From IMG/VR virus record IMGVR_UViG_3300030419_004971, positions 1 through 22,232 of that record: a stretch of DNA of 22,232 nt; one strand, 5' to 3'. This document shows positions 6,615-14,068 of the stretch, piece by piece (position 1 is the stretch's first letter; each line of letters begins with the position of its first letter). The notes under the pieces were generated by a model, which saw nothing but the letters and a program-made list of their open reading frames with translations, was not told the DNA's origin and ran no database searches. The stretch comes from a virus. The position numbers and the translations under genes were made by a program.

Positions 6615-8192
6615 TTGTCAGATTTAAAAATGCGTTTTGATTCAGAAACTTCTTTGAATCAAAAAATTATTGACGGCGTTAATGTGCTTGCCGATAACGT
6701 CGCTTCTACATTAGGTCCAAAGGGGCGTAATGTAATATTACAAGAAAAAGGAAAGAGCCCAATCATTACAAAGGATGGGGTTACCGTGGCTCAGTTTGTT
6801 CATTTGGATGATCCATTCATGAACGCTGGTGTACAAATTATTAAACAAGCAGCAACACAAACAAATAATATTGCCGGTGATGGTACAACGACCTCGACAG
6901 TCTTAGCACGCGCTATATTGACGCAGGCTCAAAAATACCTCACTGCTGGGGCTAGCCCGATTGAACTCAAGCGAGGGATTGACAAGGCTTCTGAGGCCAT
7001 TATTGATAATTTGAGAGAACTCGCTACGCCAATTACTAGCGAGGAAGATATCGCCCATGTTGCCACCATCTCTGCCAATAATGATAAGAGCATTGGCAAC
7101 TTAATTGCTATGGCGGTTGATCGCGTTGGTAAAGATGGTGCCATCACAATTGAAGAGGCCCGTTCTTCTGAGACTTCTCTTGACATTACAGAGGGTTTTA
7201 TTTTTGATTCGGGCTACCGCGCCACCGCTTTCATCACTGATGAAAGACGAGGGTTAATGCGGTACGATGAGCCGCTTATTATGGTGACCGATCACACAAT
7301 CTCGACTGTCGAACAAATTCTGCCCATCTTGGAAGTTATTGCAAGAGAGGGAAGGCCATTTGTTTTGGTCGCAGAAGAGATTGAAAACCAAGCACTTGCC
7401 GCCATGATCATGAATGCGATGCGTGGGACACTAAAGGTCGCCGCTATCAAGGCGCCTCGCTACGGTGAAGAGCGAAGAAGTATTTTGCAGGATTTGGCCA
7501 TTGCCGTTAACGCTACATTTGTTTCGCGTGAGTCTGGTATGAAGGCGCATGAAACTAAGTTGGAGGATCTTGGGTCTGCTAAGGTTATTGAATGTACAAA
7601 GACTTCCACAACCGTTGTGGGTGGAAATGCTAATTACGAATTGGTTGATCAACGCATCGAAACTTTAAAGGAGCAACTCAAAACAACTGAATCCATACGC
7701 GACTGTGAAAAAATTCAAGAAAGAATTACACGTTTAGCTAGCGGAATTGCAGTTATCCGAGTTGGTGCGGCAACCGAGGTTGAAATGGTAGAGAAAAAGC
7801 ACAGAATTGAAGATGCCTTAGAAGCTGTTCGATCTGCACAGGTCGAAGGTATTGTGCCGGGTGGTGGCGTGGCGCTAATTCGTGCCAGTAAAGAATTGAC
7901 CATTGATGCAGATAACGACGATCAGGCTATGGGTGCGAGCATTGTGCAGCATGCTGTTCGATCTCCACTAAGACAAATGGCTTTGAACGCTGGCTTGTCG
8001 CCTGATCTCATTGAATCGTTAGTCGAGAGTCTAAATGAAAATGAGGGTTATTGTTTTTACAATGGCGAACAATGCGATATGATCAAAGCAGGAATTGTTG
8101 ATCCAGTGAAGGTTACTGGCACAGCATTGTCGAACGCTGTATCGGTTGCTGGAACTTTAATTACCACCAATCACGCCATTATTGGTGTGTGA
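6615..8192 (+). CDS. groEL: chaperonin GroEL (60-kDa class I)
   Basis: ATP-driven folding chamber subunit, 525 residues starting at TTG 6615 (GAGGTG at 6605-6610; the ATG at 6630 is too far from it and would cut the conserved N-terminus). Class I hallmarks: LGPKGRNV (33-40), the ATP motif GDGTTT (88-93, Asp89), RGIDKA (120-125), KAPRYGEERR (279-288), GAATEVEM (384-391) and ED at 399-400 (E. coli catalytic Asp398 equivalent) followed by GGGVAL (416-421). It ends right after VSVAGTLITTNHAIIGV, so the flexible Gly-Gly-Met tail is absent. No groES is in the window; host GroES, or a co-chaperonin elsewhere, would have to serve. It probably folds phage capsid or other late proteins. Confidence 0.97.
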   Translation: MSDLKMRFDSETSLNQKIIDGVNVLADNVASTLGPKGRNVILQEKGKSPIITKDGVTVAQFVHLDDPFMNAGVQIIKQAATQTNNIAGDGTTTSTVLARAILTQAQKYLTAGASPIELKRGIDKASEAIIDNLRELATPITSEEDIAHVATISANNDKSIGNLIAMAVDRVGKDGAITIEEARSSETSLDITEGFIFDSGYRATAFITDERRGLMRYDEPLIMVTDHTISTVEQILPILEVIAREGRPFVLVAEEIENQALAAMIMNAMRGTLKVAAIKAPRYGEERRSILQDLAIAVNATFVSRESGMKAHETKLEDLGSAKVIECTKTSTTVVGGNANYELVDQRIETLKEQLKTTESIRDCEKIQERITRLASGIAVIRVGAATEVEMVEKKHRIEDALEAVRSAQVEGIVPGGGVALIRASKELTIDADNDDQAMGASIVQHAVRSPLRQMALNAGLSPDLIESLVESLNENEGYCFYNGEQCDMIKAGIVDPVKVTGTALSNAVSVAGTLITTNHAIIGV

Positions 8193-8230
8193 AACTAATT
8201 ACCCATGCAGTATGATTGGGGGATTGTTTA

Positions 8231-8521
8231 ATGGATAATCAAAGCTATGAACTTAAAGAGGCTTTTATTCGATTAGAATCGCAACTTGATAGAATGATGG
8301 ATGGAATCGGTGTCGTTAAAAGCGAAATTGAATCTATGGCTGAGGACATAACAAAAATTAAAGAAGCAGTATATAATCCAGATCAAGGAATTTATGCACG
8401 CTTACGCTCTTTAGAGGCTTGGAAGTCCACATCATCAAAAGTGATGTGGATTATGCTCTCTTCAATAGTTGGATTAGTTTCTTTGAGCGTGTGGCAATTA
8501 ATATTTCCAAAACTTAGTTAA
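8231..8521 (+). CDS. coiled-coil plus C-terminal TM protein, XhlA/holin-accessory-like
   Basis: 96 residues from ATG 8231, with GGGGGA at 8218-8223; an in-frame TTG at 8216 overlaps that site and is rejected. Residues 7-66 form a heptad-like amphipathic helix (LKEAFIRLESQLDRMMDGIG, IESMAEDITKIKEAVY), and 71-92 (VMWIMLSSIVGLVSLSVWQL) is one membrane span near the C-terminus. This layout matches XhlA-type haemolysin/holin-associated proteins found in lysis regions. No classic holin or endolysin is next to it, so a lysis role is only suggested; the YkuD-like gene about 3.3 kb upstream could be a partner. Confidence 0.65.
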   Translation: MDNQSYELKEAFIRLESQLDRMMDGIGVVKSEIESMAEDITKIKEAVYNPDQGIYARLRSLEAWKSTSSKVMWIMLSSIVGLVSLSVWQLIFPKLS

Positions 8522-8537
8522 TATTGTCGGAGCTTAC

Positions 8538-8837
8538 ATGAGAGTTAACATTCAATTTTCAGTTGATACTGATGAAATACCTGATCGTGTCGTTGGTTTT
8601 GTACAGGAAGCGGAAAATTTATTAGATTTTTTGAACAATGAAATGATTGCCAGTGAGACAAAAACACATCTAAATAATAAAAATGTTTTAGCTGCAATTG
8701 ATTTATTATCAAAGTTTCGTGAAACATTAGCTGAGGTGGACATACGATTAGATGACTGCATGAATATTTTAGGGGGCTATCAAAAATTATTGATGGGCGA
8801 ATTGCCACAAATCAATAGTTTACCCGAAGAGGTGTAA
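8538..8837 (+). CDS. hypothetical small acidic protein
   Basis: 99 residues, ATG 8538 with CGGAG about seven bases upstream. It starts with a possible beta strand (MRVNIQFSVDTDEIP) and continues as predicted helix with many Leu, Asp and Glu residues (LLDFLNNEMIAS, LLSKFRETLAEVDIRLDDC). I do not recognise a family. It is tightly packed with the following gene (three bases between), so it is probably co-transcribed with groEL. Confidence 0.65.
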   Translation: MRVNIQFSVDTDEIPDRVVGFVQEAENLLDFLNNEMIASETKTHLNNKNVLAAIDLLSKFRETLAEVDIRLDDCMNILGGYQKLLMGELPQINSLPEEV

Positions 8838-8840
8838 CAC

Positions 8841-9128
8841 ATGAAAGATTTTCAACCTGGAGACTTAGCTTATGTTCCGTCTGACGTTTCCCTGATTCAA
8901 TATAATGATGATGGCGGTGTTAGTAATTATTTTACAACCACTGAACCGCAATATGTTTTAATTTTGAATTCTCAATTAAAAAAAGGTAAACATGTTTTTG
9001 CATGTGAGGTATTATTTAGAGGACAAACTTGGTCAGCAAAGCCAATAGATTTATTTACAGTAGATAATCAAGAAAATGGAGTTAAAAATGGCGACTATTC
9101 GCTTAATAGAAGTGTCAAAAAGTTCTAA
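8841..9128 (+). CDS. small SH3-like 'PGDLAYVPS' protein
   Basis: 95 residues. It opens with MKDFQPGDLAYVPSDVSL and continues with alternating hydrophobic strands (QYVLILN, HVFACEVLFRGQTWSAKP), as in small SH3/KOW-like beta barrels. This makes it a distant structural cousin of the KVGDLV family in the right half of the window, although it lacks the shared joint sequence. GAGG lies close upstream (8829-8832). The next gene begins inside its 3' end, 41 bases of overlap. Function unknown. Confidence 0.65.
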   Translation: MKDFQPGDLAYVPSDVSLIQYNDDGGVSNYFTTTEPQYVLILNSQLKKGKHVFACEVLFRGQTWSAKPIDLFTVDNQENGVKNGDYSLNRSVKKF

Positions 9129-9384
9129 TGTTATAAAAAATTCAGCGTACACACTGAGAGAAGTGTACATCAATCCAGAGCATGTTGTTTGCTTACGAGA
9201 GGATATATTTACATCACAGCTTTTAAGAGAGGGTCAGTTACCCGAAGGCTTAGACGATCGCCAAAGGTTTACCCGCGTTCAATTAAATCGTGGCTCCACT
9301 GGGCTTGATTTGGTCGTAGTAGGTTCGCCAGATACGGTCGAGAATCAATTAAGAACTGGCGCAAAACAATTATTAAGAGGGTAA
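9088..9384 (+). CDS. hypothetical phage protein, FlbD-like beta pattern
   Basis: 98 residues from ATG 9088, chosen because GGAG (9078-9081) sits six bases upstream; the in-frame ATG at 9076 has no ribosome site. The sequence TIRLIEVSKS...YTLREVYINPEHVVCLRED, then RVQLNRGSTGLDLVVVGSP and DTVENQL, looks like a beta-rich small domain as in FlbD-type proteins. I remember close relatives in marine myoviruses without an assigned function. It overlaps the preceding gene by 41 bases. Confidence 0.65.
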   Translation: MATIRLIEVSKSSNVIKNSAYTLREVYINPEHVVCLREDIFTSQLLREGQLPEGLDDRQRFTRVQLNRGSTGLDLVVVGSPDTVENQLRTGAKQLLRG

Positions 9385-9385
9385 A

Positions 9386-9673
9386 ATGACAAATCATTTT
9401 CACATTTATGCCACCGGCACATGTCCATTTTGTATAGAAGCAATTAAAATTCTTGAAAATTCTGGGTACGAGTACGTTTTAACCATGCTCGATAAAAGTC
9501 CCGAGTTCCGAAATCAATTAAAGAAAAAGTGGAAGTGGGACACTGTGCCAATCATACTTGTCAGAGATATTAATGGTCAGGAGTGTTTGGTTGGTGGCTG
9601 TAGCGACTTAAAAGAGTATTTTGAAATAAAAAATAATTCTGATGAGTGTAAAGAGGAATGTTCAATAGAATAA
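9386..9673 (+). CDS. glutaredoxin
   Basis: A thioredoxin-fold dithiol oxidoreductase of 95 residues that would use glutathione to reduce ribonucleotide reductase or other proteins. Active site CPFC at residues 13-16 after the first strand (FHIYATG), cis-proline motif TVP (53-55), and GGCSDL (70-75), the glutathione-binding GG followed by an extra Cys72. Length is normal for the family. GAGGG sits before ATG 9386, and two bases separate it from the previous stop. Phage glutaredoxins usually accompany nucleotide-metabolism genes, and dUTPase and the IMPDH-family gene are in the same window. The last 14 residues are acidic with two more cysteines. Confidence 0.92.
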   Translation: MTNHFHIYATGTCPFCIEAIKILENSGYEYVLTMLDKSPEFRNQLKKKWKWDTVPIILVRDINGQECLVGGCSDLKEYFEIKNNSDECKEECSIE

Positions 9674-10422
9674 TCACACCCCTGCGTTTTCAAAATGACG
9701 CATCTAAAATTACACATATTGTTGCTCAAATAATAAGCGGAGCTACAAGAAACATCACCTCACCATTTTTTATGGGCGGTGGCTTGGAGGCCGGGTTATT
9801 AAATTACGGTTACAAAATTAAAGGATATACAGATTATAAAGATTTATTTGATTTTTGGAATTGTTTATTAAAAGATCCAGAGGCCGTCTTTCAAGCAGCA
9901 AAATGCTTGATGCCGATTGATGAGGATTTGTTTTATTTAATGCAGACCAATCTTAGTGAAAATGATGAGTGGTTCACTAAAGCTGCCATGTTTTTTGCAA
10001 TAAACAGAAGCACAGCACATGGCACCGTCTCATATGGCAAAATGCAAAAAAACCACCCACATTTTAACGAACATTCTTTGCGACTATTGAGAAACTTTAA
10101 CGCTAAAAACTTGCAAGTTTTCTATGAGCCCAACTATACAAATATTATTGACAATAGCGATGATATTATTTTGTGCTGCCCACCAACGTATATCTCAATG
10201 CCCGGACTAACAGGTGGCCCAGTGCCCCACCCAGAAAACAAAAATATTGATCATTCTAATTTATGTGAATTATTGTCTACAAAAAATAAATGGATTTTAT
10301 TCTTAAATTATCACGAAGATTTGATTAAAATGTATGAGTCGTTTAATATTATTTTTATCAATAAATTTTATAATAAAACAGAAGATGATCCTCAATACAT
10401 TTTAGTGACCAACGGAGTATAA
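9658..10422 (+). CDS. Dam-like DNA adenine methyltransferase homologue with altered DPPY motif
   Basis: 254 residues. Motif I-like SPFFMGGGLEAGL (35-47, SAM-binding loop), Asp59 in GYTD, and the Dam-family helix FFAINRSTAHGT (112-123, compare YFxLNR in Dam). At the place of the catalytic DPPY the sequence reads ILCCPPTYI (171-179): Asp replaced by Cys, with an extra Thr between the prolines and Tyr178. N6-adenine methylation needs this motif, so the protein may be inactive, may bind DNA only, or may use changed chemistry. GAGG is only one base before ATG 9658, an unusual spacing, and the gene overlaps glutaredoxin by 16 bases; I found no better start. Confidence 0.75.
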   Translation: MFNRIITPLRFQNDASKITHIVAQIISGATRNITSPFFMGGGLEAGLLNYGYKIKGYTDYKDLFDFWNCLLKDPEAVFQAAKCLMPIDEDLFYLMQTNLSENDEWFTKAAMFFAINRSTAHGTVSYGKMQKNHPHFNEHSLRLLRNFNAKNLQVFYEPNYTNIIDNSDDIILCCPPTYISMPGLTGGPVPHPENKNIDHSNLCELLSTKNKWILFLNYHEDLIKMYESFNIIFINKFYNKTEDDPQYILVTNGV

Positions 10423-10424
10423 CA

Positions 10425-10802
10425 ATGCCATTATTTGAATCACAACACGTTCAGAAACCATGGGGAAGCGTGACGACTATTGCAAAAAATAAACACTATT
10501 CTGCACGCATCCTAAGAATCAATCAAGGCCACAGAATTTCTAAACATTATCATATAGTTAAGGATGAAACAATCTACATAATGCGTGGAAGATTGATGAT
10601 TGAAATAGTCGAGGATGGTCATGAATCCGTGAGAATATTAAAGCGTGGTGATGTTTTCAGAATCAAGCCAAAAACGATACATAGATTTTGCGCTCACTGC
10701 AATTGTGATGTTAAACTTTTGGAAATAAGTGGTGCAAAAGTAGATGATGAGATTCGTCTTGAAGACGATTATGATCGCGAAGTTATGATTGCAAAAACTT
10801 AA
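10425..10802 (+). CDS. cupin, mannose-6-phosphate isomerase type II-like
   Basis: 125 residues matching the C-terminal cupin domain of bifunctional mannose-1-P guanylyltransferase/mannose-6-P isomerases: KPWGS near the start (11-15), metal-ligand pattern HYH (41-43) and Glu48, RGDVFRIKPKTIHRF (74-88, His86), and the family ending RLEDDYDRE (111-119). It could isomerise mannose-6-P or a related sugar, perhaps for nucleotide-sugar or surface glycan modification, but stand-alone cupins vary in substrate. It is the last gene before a terminator. Confidence 0.85.
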   Translation: MPLFESQHVQKPWGSVTTIAKNKHYSARILRINQGHRISKHYHIVKDETIYIMRGRLMIEIVEDGHESVRILKRGDVFRIKPKTIHRFCAHCNCDVKLLEISGAKVDDEIRLEDDYDREVMIAKT

Positions 10803-10825
10803 ATTTATAAATTTATTTTTTCAAT

Positions 10826-10852
10826 AAAGACACCCTTTGGGCGTCTTTTTTG
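10826..10852 (+). terminator. rho-independent terminator
   Basis: AAAGACACCC, loop TTT, GGGCGTCTTT and further T residues (10826-10851). The arms pair over ten positions with one A-C mismatch and run into a T tract. It lies about 25 bases after the cupin stop and separates it from the lipoprotein genes. Confidence 0.85.
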
Positions 10853-10889
10853 TTATGTCGCTTATAGTTACAAATGGAGGGCATGTTTA

Positions 10890-11687
10890 ATGCAACATGT
10901 TATGGGCTATAAATCCGCTCTGATTTTGTGGTTTGTTACCATATTCATGCTCTTAGGCTGCACACCTGTCCCGTCTCACTCCACAGCACAAGACGGCGTT
11001 GACATTGATACTGAGGGGCTTGAAGTTAATATTTCTGAAAACTCAGAATCAAGCGCAAATGTGTCGCGACAACACAGACGCACAGTTAAAATGTCTAAAG
11101 ATGCCTCTGTTGTTGTTTGGGGCTCAGTTGGTGGCAGAAGGGTTGTTAGTGGCACTGGAACTTATTTTGAGCACAAAGGCTATCACATAGTTATAACAGC
11201 TTATCATGTTTATGATGATCCGCGAATCGAGGGAGCTTTAGTGCAAAGTCAATCGGGCGAAATGGTTGCCGGAACAATAATCTATTCCAATGCTGATCGA
11301 GATATTTGTGTATTGTTGGTGCCGCAAATGCGTACTGTTGATGCTGCGCGACTGAACCCAATAAGACCTTCGCAAGCTGATGAGGGACTCAGTGTGTTGT
11401 ACACCGGGTTTCCTGGCCATCATAGCTACAATGAACCGCTAACTTTCAATGGCACGCTGGCTGGGATTAGCGATTCAAGTGGGTTCATAATTATGCAATC
11501 TTATGCGTGGATGGGTTCGTCTGGGTCGGGTGTTTTCGACACAAGAGGTCGATATGTCGGTGTTTTAGTTGCAATTGATGTCGAAAGAGGCATTTATGGT
11601 CCACAATTACAGGAAAATGTTGTGTATGTATCCCCCATATGGGCTGTTGGAGTTGAAGAAATAGAGGGGATATTGGAGGGAAGGTAA
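10890..11687 (+). CDS. secreted lipoprotein trypsin-like serine protease
   Basis: 265 residues, ATG 10890 with GGAGG nine bases upstream. The N-terminal signal peptide (about 7-23, hydrophobic core ALILWFVTIFMLL) ends in the lipobox LLGC with Cys24, so the protein should be lipid-anchored outside the inner membrane. After a Ser/Glu-rich linker (25-65) comes a chymotrypsin-fold domain: His106 in VITAYHVYD, Asp138 in NADRDICVLLV, and Ser213 in GSSGSGVFD, a complete triad. Such HtrA-like or trypsin-like proteases lacking a PDZ domain are unusual phage cargo. It is coupled to the VWA lipoprotein that follows immediately. It could act in envelope modification, superinfection exclusion or lysis; none is shown by the sequence. 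Confidence 0.88.
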   Translation: MQHVMGYKSALILWFVTIFMLLGCTPVPSHSTAQDGVDIDTEGLEVNISENSESSANVSRQHRRTVKMSKDASVVVWGSVGGRRVVSGTGTYFEHKGYHIVITAYHVYDDPRIEGALVQSQSGEMVAGTIIYSNADRDICVLLVPQMRTVDAARLNPIRPSQADEGLSVLYTGFPGHHSYNEPLTFNGTLAGISDSSGFIIMQSYAWMGSSGSGVFDTRGRYVGVLVAIDVERGIYGPQLQENVVYVSPIWAVGVEEIEGILEGR

Positions 11688-12731
11688 ATGTTGTGGTGCG
11701 CCACGAAAAGAATTATTGCAATTTTTATTTCAATGCTTTTTGTAACTGGCTGCACGACAAATATGGAATATTATATCGTTGGTTCGGGAACCGAAACAGT
11801 GGTCGAGACGGTTTATGAAACTGTTTACGAGGAAATAGAAATTCCAGTCTATATCGAAGTGGAGGTTCCCGCTAACCCTGGTGAGATTTGGGTTGATTCC
11901 TTTATTCAACCTCAGTCAGTTGATGGCGTAGACATTCTTTGGGTTATTGATACATCTGGCTCGATGAACGCCTATGACGAAGAACTGTTGGCAGGAATAC
12001 AGGCGATGTTACTAGCACTCCCAGAAAGCGGCTGGCGTTTAGCCATGTTGTCTAATGACCCAGGAGAGGCATCTATTGAATCTCAGTTTCCATTGGTTCC
12101 TGGCGATGATATTTTAGATGCTGAAAATATGTATCACAACATGGGAAGAGGCCATCGTGAGGAGGGGTTTGATGCGGCATATGAGTATTTGATGAATAAT
12201 ACTTATGCTCAAACATGGCTTCGATATGACGCTGCTTTGTTGGTGGTTTTTGTATCAGACGAAGAAGAGCAAAGCGATGATCATTTTCCTACAGTTGATG
12301 GATTTATTTCATGGTATCAAGGACTTAGAGGTGGCTCAACTTATTTATCAAGTGTTGTTAACTTAGACCCTTCTGAATCATTATGTAATCCGAGTACCTA
12401 CAATGCTGGATACAGATATATGCAAGCAACTAATCACTTCATGGGTCAAATCATCGATATTTGCTCTGAGGATTGGAGTGCTGGCGTGGTTGATGCAGCA
12501 AGAAGACTGGAGCCACATGAACACATTCAGCTTACACATGAGCCAATTGAAGAATCTATAAGAGTTTTTATAAATGGTGCATTAAATTATGATTGGACGT
12601 ATTCGTCCTCCGATAATACTATTTACTTTACAATAATACCAGGCGGAAATGATTTGGTGGAAGTTGGATACCGGTATTTTCCGGTCGATACTGGTGCTGC
12701 TGGCGATACTGGTATAGATACTGGCGCGTAG
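11688..12731 (+). CDS. lipoprotein with von Willebrand factor A domain
   Basis: 347 residues; ATG follows the protease stop directly, with GGAGGG eight bases upstream. The signal peptide (about 7-21) ends in VTGC, Cys22 being the probable lipidation site. A Glu/Val/Tyr repeat linker (33-60, ETVYETVYEE) leads to a VWA domain with the metal-ion-dependent adhesion motif DTSGS (88-92) and LLVVFVSDEEE (184-194). A beta domain follows (SIRVFINGALNYDWTYSSSD), and the tail is DTGAAGDTGIDTGA. This architecture, including the tail rich in Asp-Thr-Gly, recalls VWA lipoproteins of Myxococcota and Bdellovibrionota-type bacteria, so transfer from a host is possible (inference). It probably binds a protein ligand at the cell surface. 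Confidence 0.88.
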   Translation: MLWCATKRIIAIFISMLFVTGCTTNMEYYIVGSGTETVVETVYETVYEEIEIPVYIEVEVPANPGEIWVDSFIQPQSVDGVDILWVIDTSGSMNAYDEELLAGIQAMLLALPESGWRLAMLSNDPGEASIESQFPLVPGDDILDAENMYHNMGRGHREEGFDAAYEYLMNNTYAQTWLRYDAALLVVFVSDEEEQSDDHFPTVDGFISWYQGLRGGSTYLSSVVNLDPSESLCNPSTYNAGYRYMQATNHFMGQIIDICSEDWSAGVVDAARRLEPHEHIQLTHEPIEESIRVFINGALNYDWTYSSSDNTIYFTIIPGGNDLVEVGYRYFPVDTGAAGDTGIDTGA

Positions 12732-12742
12732 GAGGGTAAAAT

Positions 12743-12910
12743 GTGGAATTTACTGGAATTATACTATTAACAGTTGGATGCATGTGCGTTTTTGTGATGC
12801 ACAAACATTCACAATATAAAAAAAATGAAATGTACAGATTACAAATAATGGATTATGAAATGAGAAAATTTATGAATCAAGCGATTCATGATTTTGATAA
12901 AAAACGATGA
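12743..12910 (+). CDS. small single-span membrane protein, GTG start
   Basis: 55 residues. The frame starts at GTG 12743, six bases after GGAGGG (12731-12736); the ATG at 12741 opens only a nine-codon frame. N-terminal membrane helix (FTGIILLTVGCMCVFVM) followed by a basic helical tail (HKHSQYKKNEMYRLQIMDYE, ending HDFDKKR). The N-in, short charged-tail layout resembles small phage inner-membrane proteins, for example an inner-membrane spanin, but it is short for one. Its stop overlaps the next start. Confidence 0.6.
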   Translation: MEFTGIILLTVGCMCVFVMHKHSQYKKNEMYRLQIMDYEMRKFMNQAIHDFDKKR

Positions 12911-12999
12911 TTAATTGTGGCACTTATATTTTATTGTTGGACTTGGCTGCTGTTATAGGAATTGCAATTTACTGGCTACTTAGTAATAGAGAGGTGTAG
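12907..12999 (+). CDS. 30-residue membrane peptide
   Basis: ATG 12907 overlaps the previous stop (ATGA). The peptide MINCGTYILLLDLAAVIGIA and ten more residues is almost entirely one hydrophobic helix ending in SNREV. Its last codons (GAGAGGTG) supply the ribosome site of the next gene. Too short for family assignment; the case rests on overlap geometry and clean membrane character. Confidence 0.5.
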   Translation: MINCGTYILLLDLAAVIGIAIYWLLSNREV

Positions 13000-13000
13000 A

Positions 13001-13285
13001 TTGCCGCATAACATATTTTTGTTTGCATATGCTTGCTGTGTACTGTTCGGTATTTATTATTTAGTATCCGGTATAGTAATGCATAAAGAATCCAAAAGAA
13101 TAAAAAAACTTAATCGAACGGTCGATAATCTATTGAATAGCGATTACGACTATGATATAATAGATCCTGATAGTATGGGATTCGGCCACCCGATCCCAAA
13201 AAGAGATAGGAACAATCATGACACAGCATACAATAGACTCGTCTGGAACCCCGAGACAGAATCGTGGACAAAGATTAGACATTGA
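13001..13285 (+). CDS. small membrane-anchored protein, TTG start
   Basis: 94 residues from TTG 13001, with GAGAGGTG immediately upstream; the frame is open further back but overlaps the previous peptide without a ribosome site. Residues 4-26 (NIFLFAYACCVLFGIYYLVS) are a membrane anchor, followed by a basic stretch and a soluble tail with an acidic patch (DYDYDIIDPD) and a Trp-rich end (LVWNPETESWTKI). Function unknown. The next gene overlaps its last 68 bases. Confidence 0.6.
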   Translation: MPHNIFLFAYACCVLFGIYYLVSGIVMHKESKRIKKLNRTVDNLLNSDYDYDIIDPDSMGFGHPIPKRDRNNHDTAYNRLVWNPETESWTKIRH

Positions 13286-13556
13286 CGCGGAGGACAAGGC
13301 ATTAAAAGCAGTTGCTTCAGGTGTCGCCAAATGCGTTTTATATATTTGTTTGACAATTTTTCTTTGTTTTTATGTTTCATCTTGCAATTTGGATACTGAA
13401 ACAATTCAACAATGTGAGGCATCTTGTAGCACATCTGGCAACAGAATGAAATCTGTTTCAAATTCTACTTGCGAGTGTATTTCGCGACTTGAAAATGAAT
13501 TTGGCGGCTTAGACGATGATATCTGGGTTTTGCCCAGGACTTCCGCGCCGCAATAA
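13218..13556 (+). CDS. membrane-anchored cysteine-rich protein, possible atypical lipoprotein
   Basis: 112 residues from ATG 13218 (AGGA, six-base spacer). A hydrophilic N-terminus of about 35 residues precedes a hydrophobic segment (37-53, AKCVLYICLTIFLCFYV) that ends in VSSC, which fits a lipobox at Cys56. The outer part has Cys66, Cys70, Cys85 and Cys87, suggesting disulphides. No in-frame ATG closer to the hydrophobic segment was found, so it is either a type II membrane protein or a lipoprotein with an unusually long n-region. It ends the envelope-type gene group. Confidence 0.6.
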   Translation: MTQHTIDSSGTPRQNRGQRLDIDAEDKALKAVASGVAKCVLYICLTIFLCFYVSSCNLDTETIQQCEASCSTSGNRMKSVSNSTCECISRLENEFGGLDDDIWVLPRTSAPQ

Positions 13557-13593
13557 AATCATTATAATTTGAAAATGGAGCATAAAAAAATAT

Positions 13594-13836
13594 ATGGAGA
13601 GTCGATGGATCAGGGTCGAGTATGAAAATGTAAACGATGTTCGTTTATCAGACTTTGATAGAAAAGTAATTTTTGAAAGACACGGAGAAAAACCAGTATG
13701 GTTTCATATTTTTTTTTCTTGGAAACCAAATGAGACAATTGTCTTTGGTGAGAAATCTGTCGAGCGAATAGTGAAAAAGTATCCAGACTGTCATATATAC
13801 TATAGGCGCAGAATTAATGAAAAAAGACTTAAATAA
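13594..13836 (+). CDS. hypothetical small basic protein
   Basis: 80 residues, rich in aromatic and basic residues (WIRVEYENVNDVRLSDFDRK, IYYRRRINEKRLK). ATG 13594 has GGAG 14 bases away, a weak ribosome site, so the start is uncertain. No family recognised. The following ORF begins 20 bases before its end. Confidence 0.5.
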   Translation: MESRWIRVEYENVNDVRLSDFDRKVIFERHGEKPVWFHIFFSWKPNETIVFGEKSVERIVKKYPDCHIYYRRRINEKRLK

Positions 13837-14032
13837 AAGTTTGATACAGTTTTGCAATCTTCAACTTTCTTTATTGATTAAAGAAGAGTCACAACTTAGA
13901 CAATCTGTTTATAATATACAACTCCAGAGAAAATATCTAAAAGATGTGTTGCAGGAGTTAACTGGTGAAAAAATTAAGCCATTACCCGGAGAGGAAGAGT
14001 TTGATAACCTACTTCGTTTCCCTGATAAATAA
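13817..14032 (+). CDS. hypothetical helical protein
   Basis: 71 residues; nearly all predicted helix (LIQFCNLQLSLLIKEESQLR, QSVYNIQLQRKYLKDVLQEL), possibly a short coiled coil. The ATG at 13817 lies inside the end of the previous gene with no clear ribosome site, so it depends on translational coupling. Unrecognised. Confidence 0.5.
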   Translation: MKKDLNKSLIQFCNLQLSLLIKEESQLRQSVYNIQLQRKYLKDVLQELTGEKIKPLPGEEEFDNLLRFPDK

Positions 14033-14068
14033 GTTTGTAACTGTTGTATCAACTTTTTTCAAAAAAAA

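Noticed and set aside
9088-9384. GroES co-chaperonin partner for the phage GroEL
   Set aside because: The size is right, but the mobile-loop and roof motifs of GroES are absent and the strand pattern is different.
13569-13596. Sigma70-like promoter TTGAAA, 16 bases, TATATG
   Set aside because: The downstream box would overlap the ATG at 13594, so transcription would begin inside the gene; it is probably chance AT-richness.
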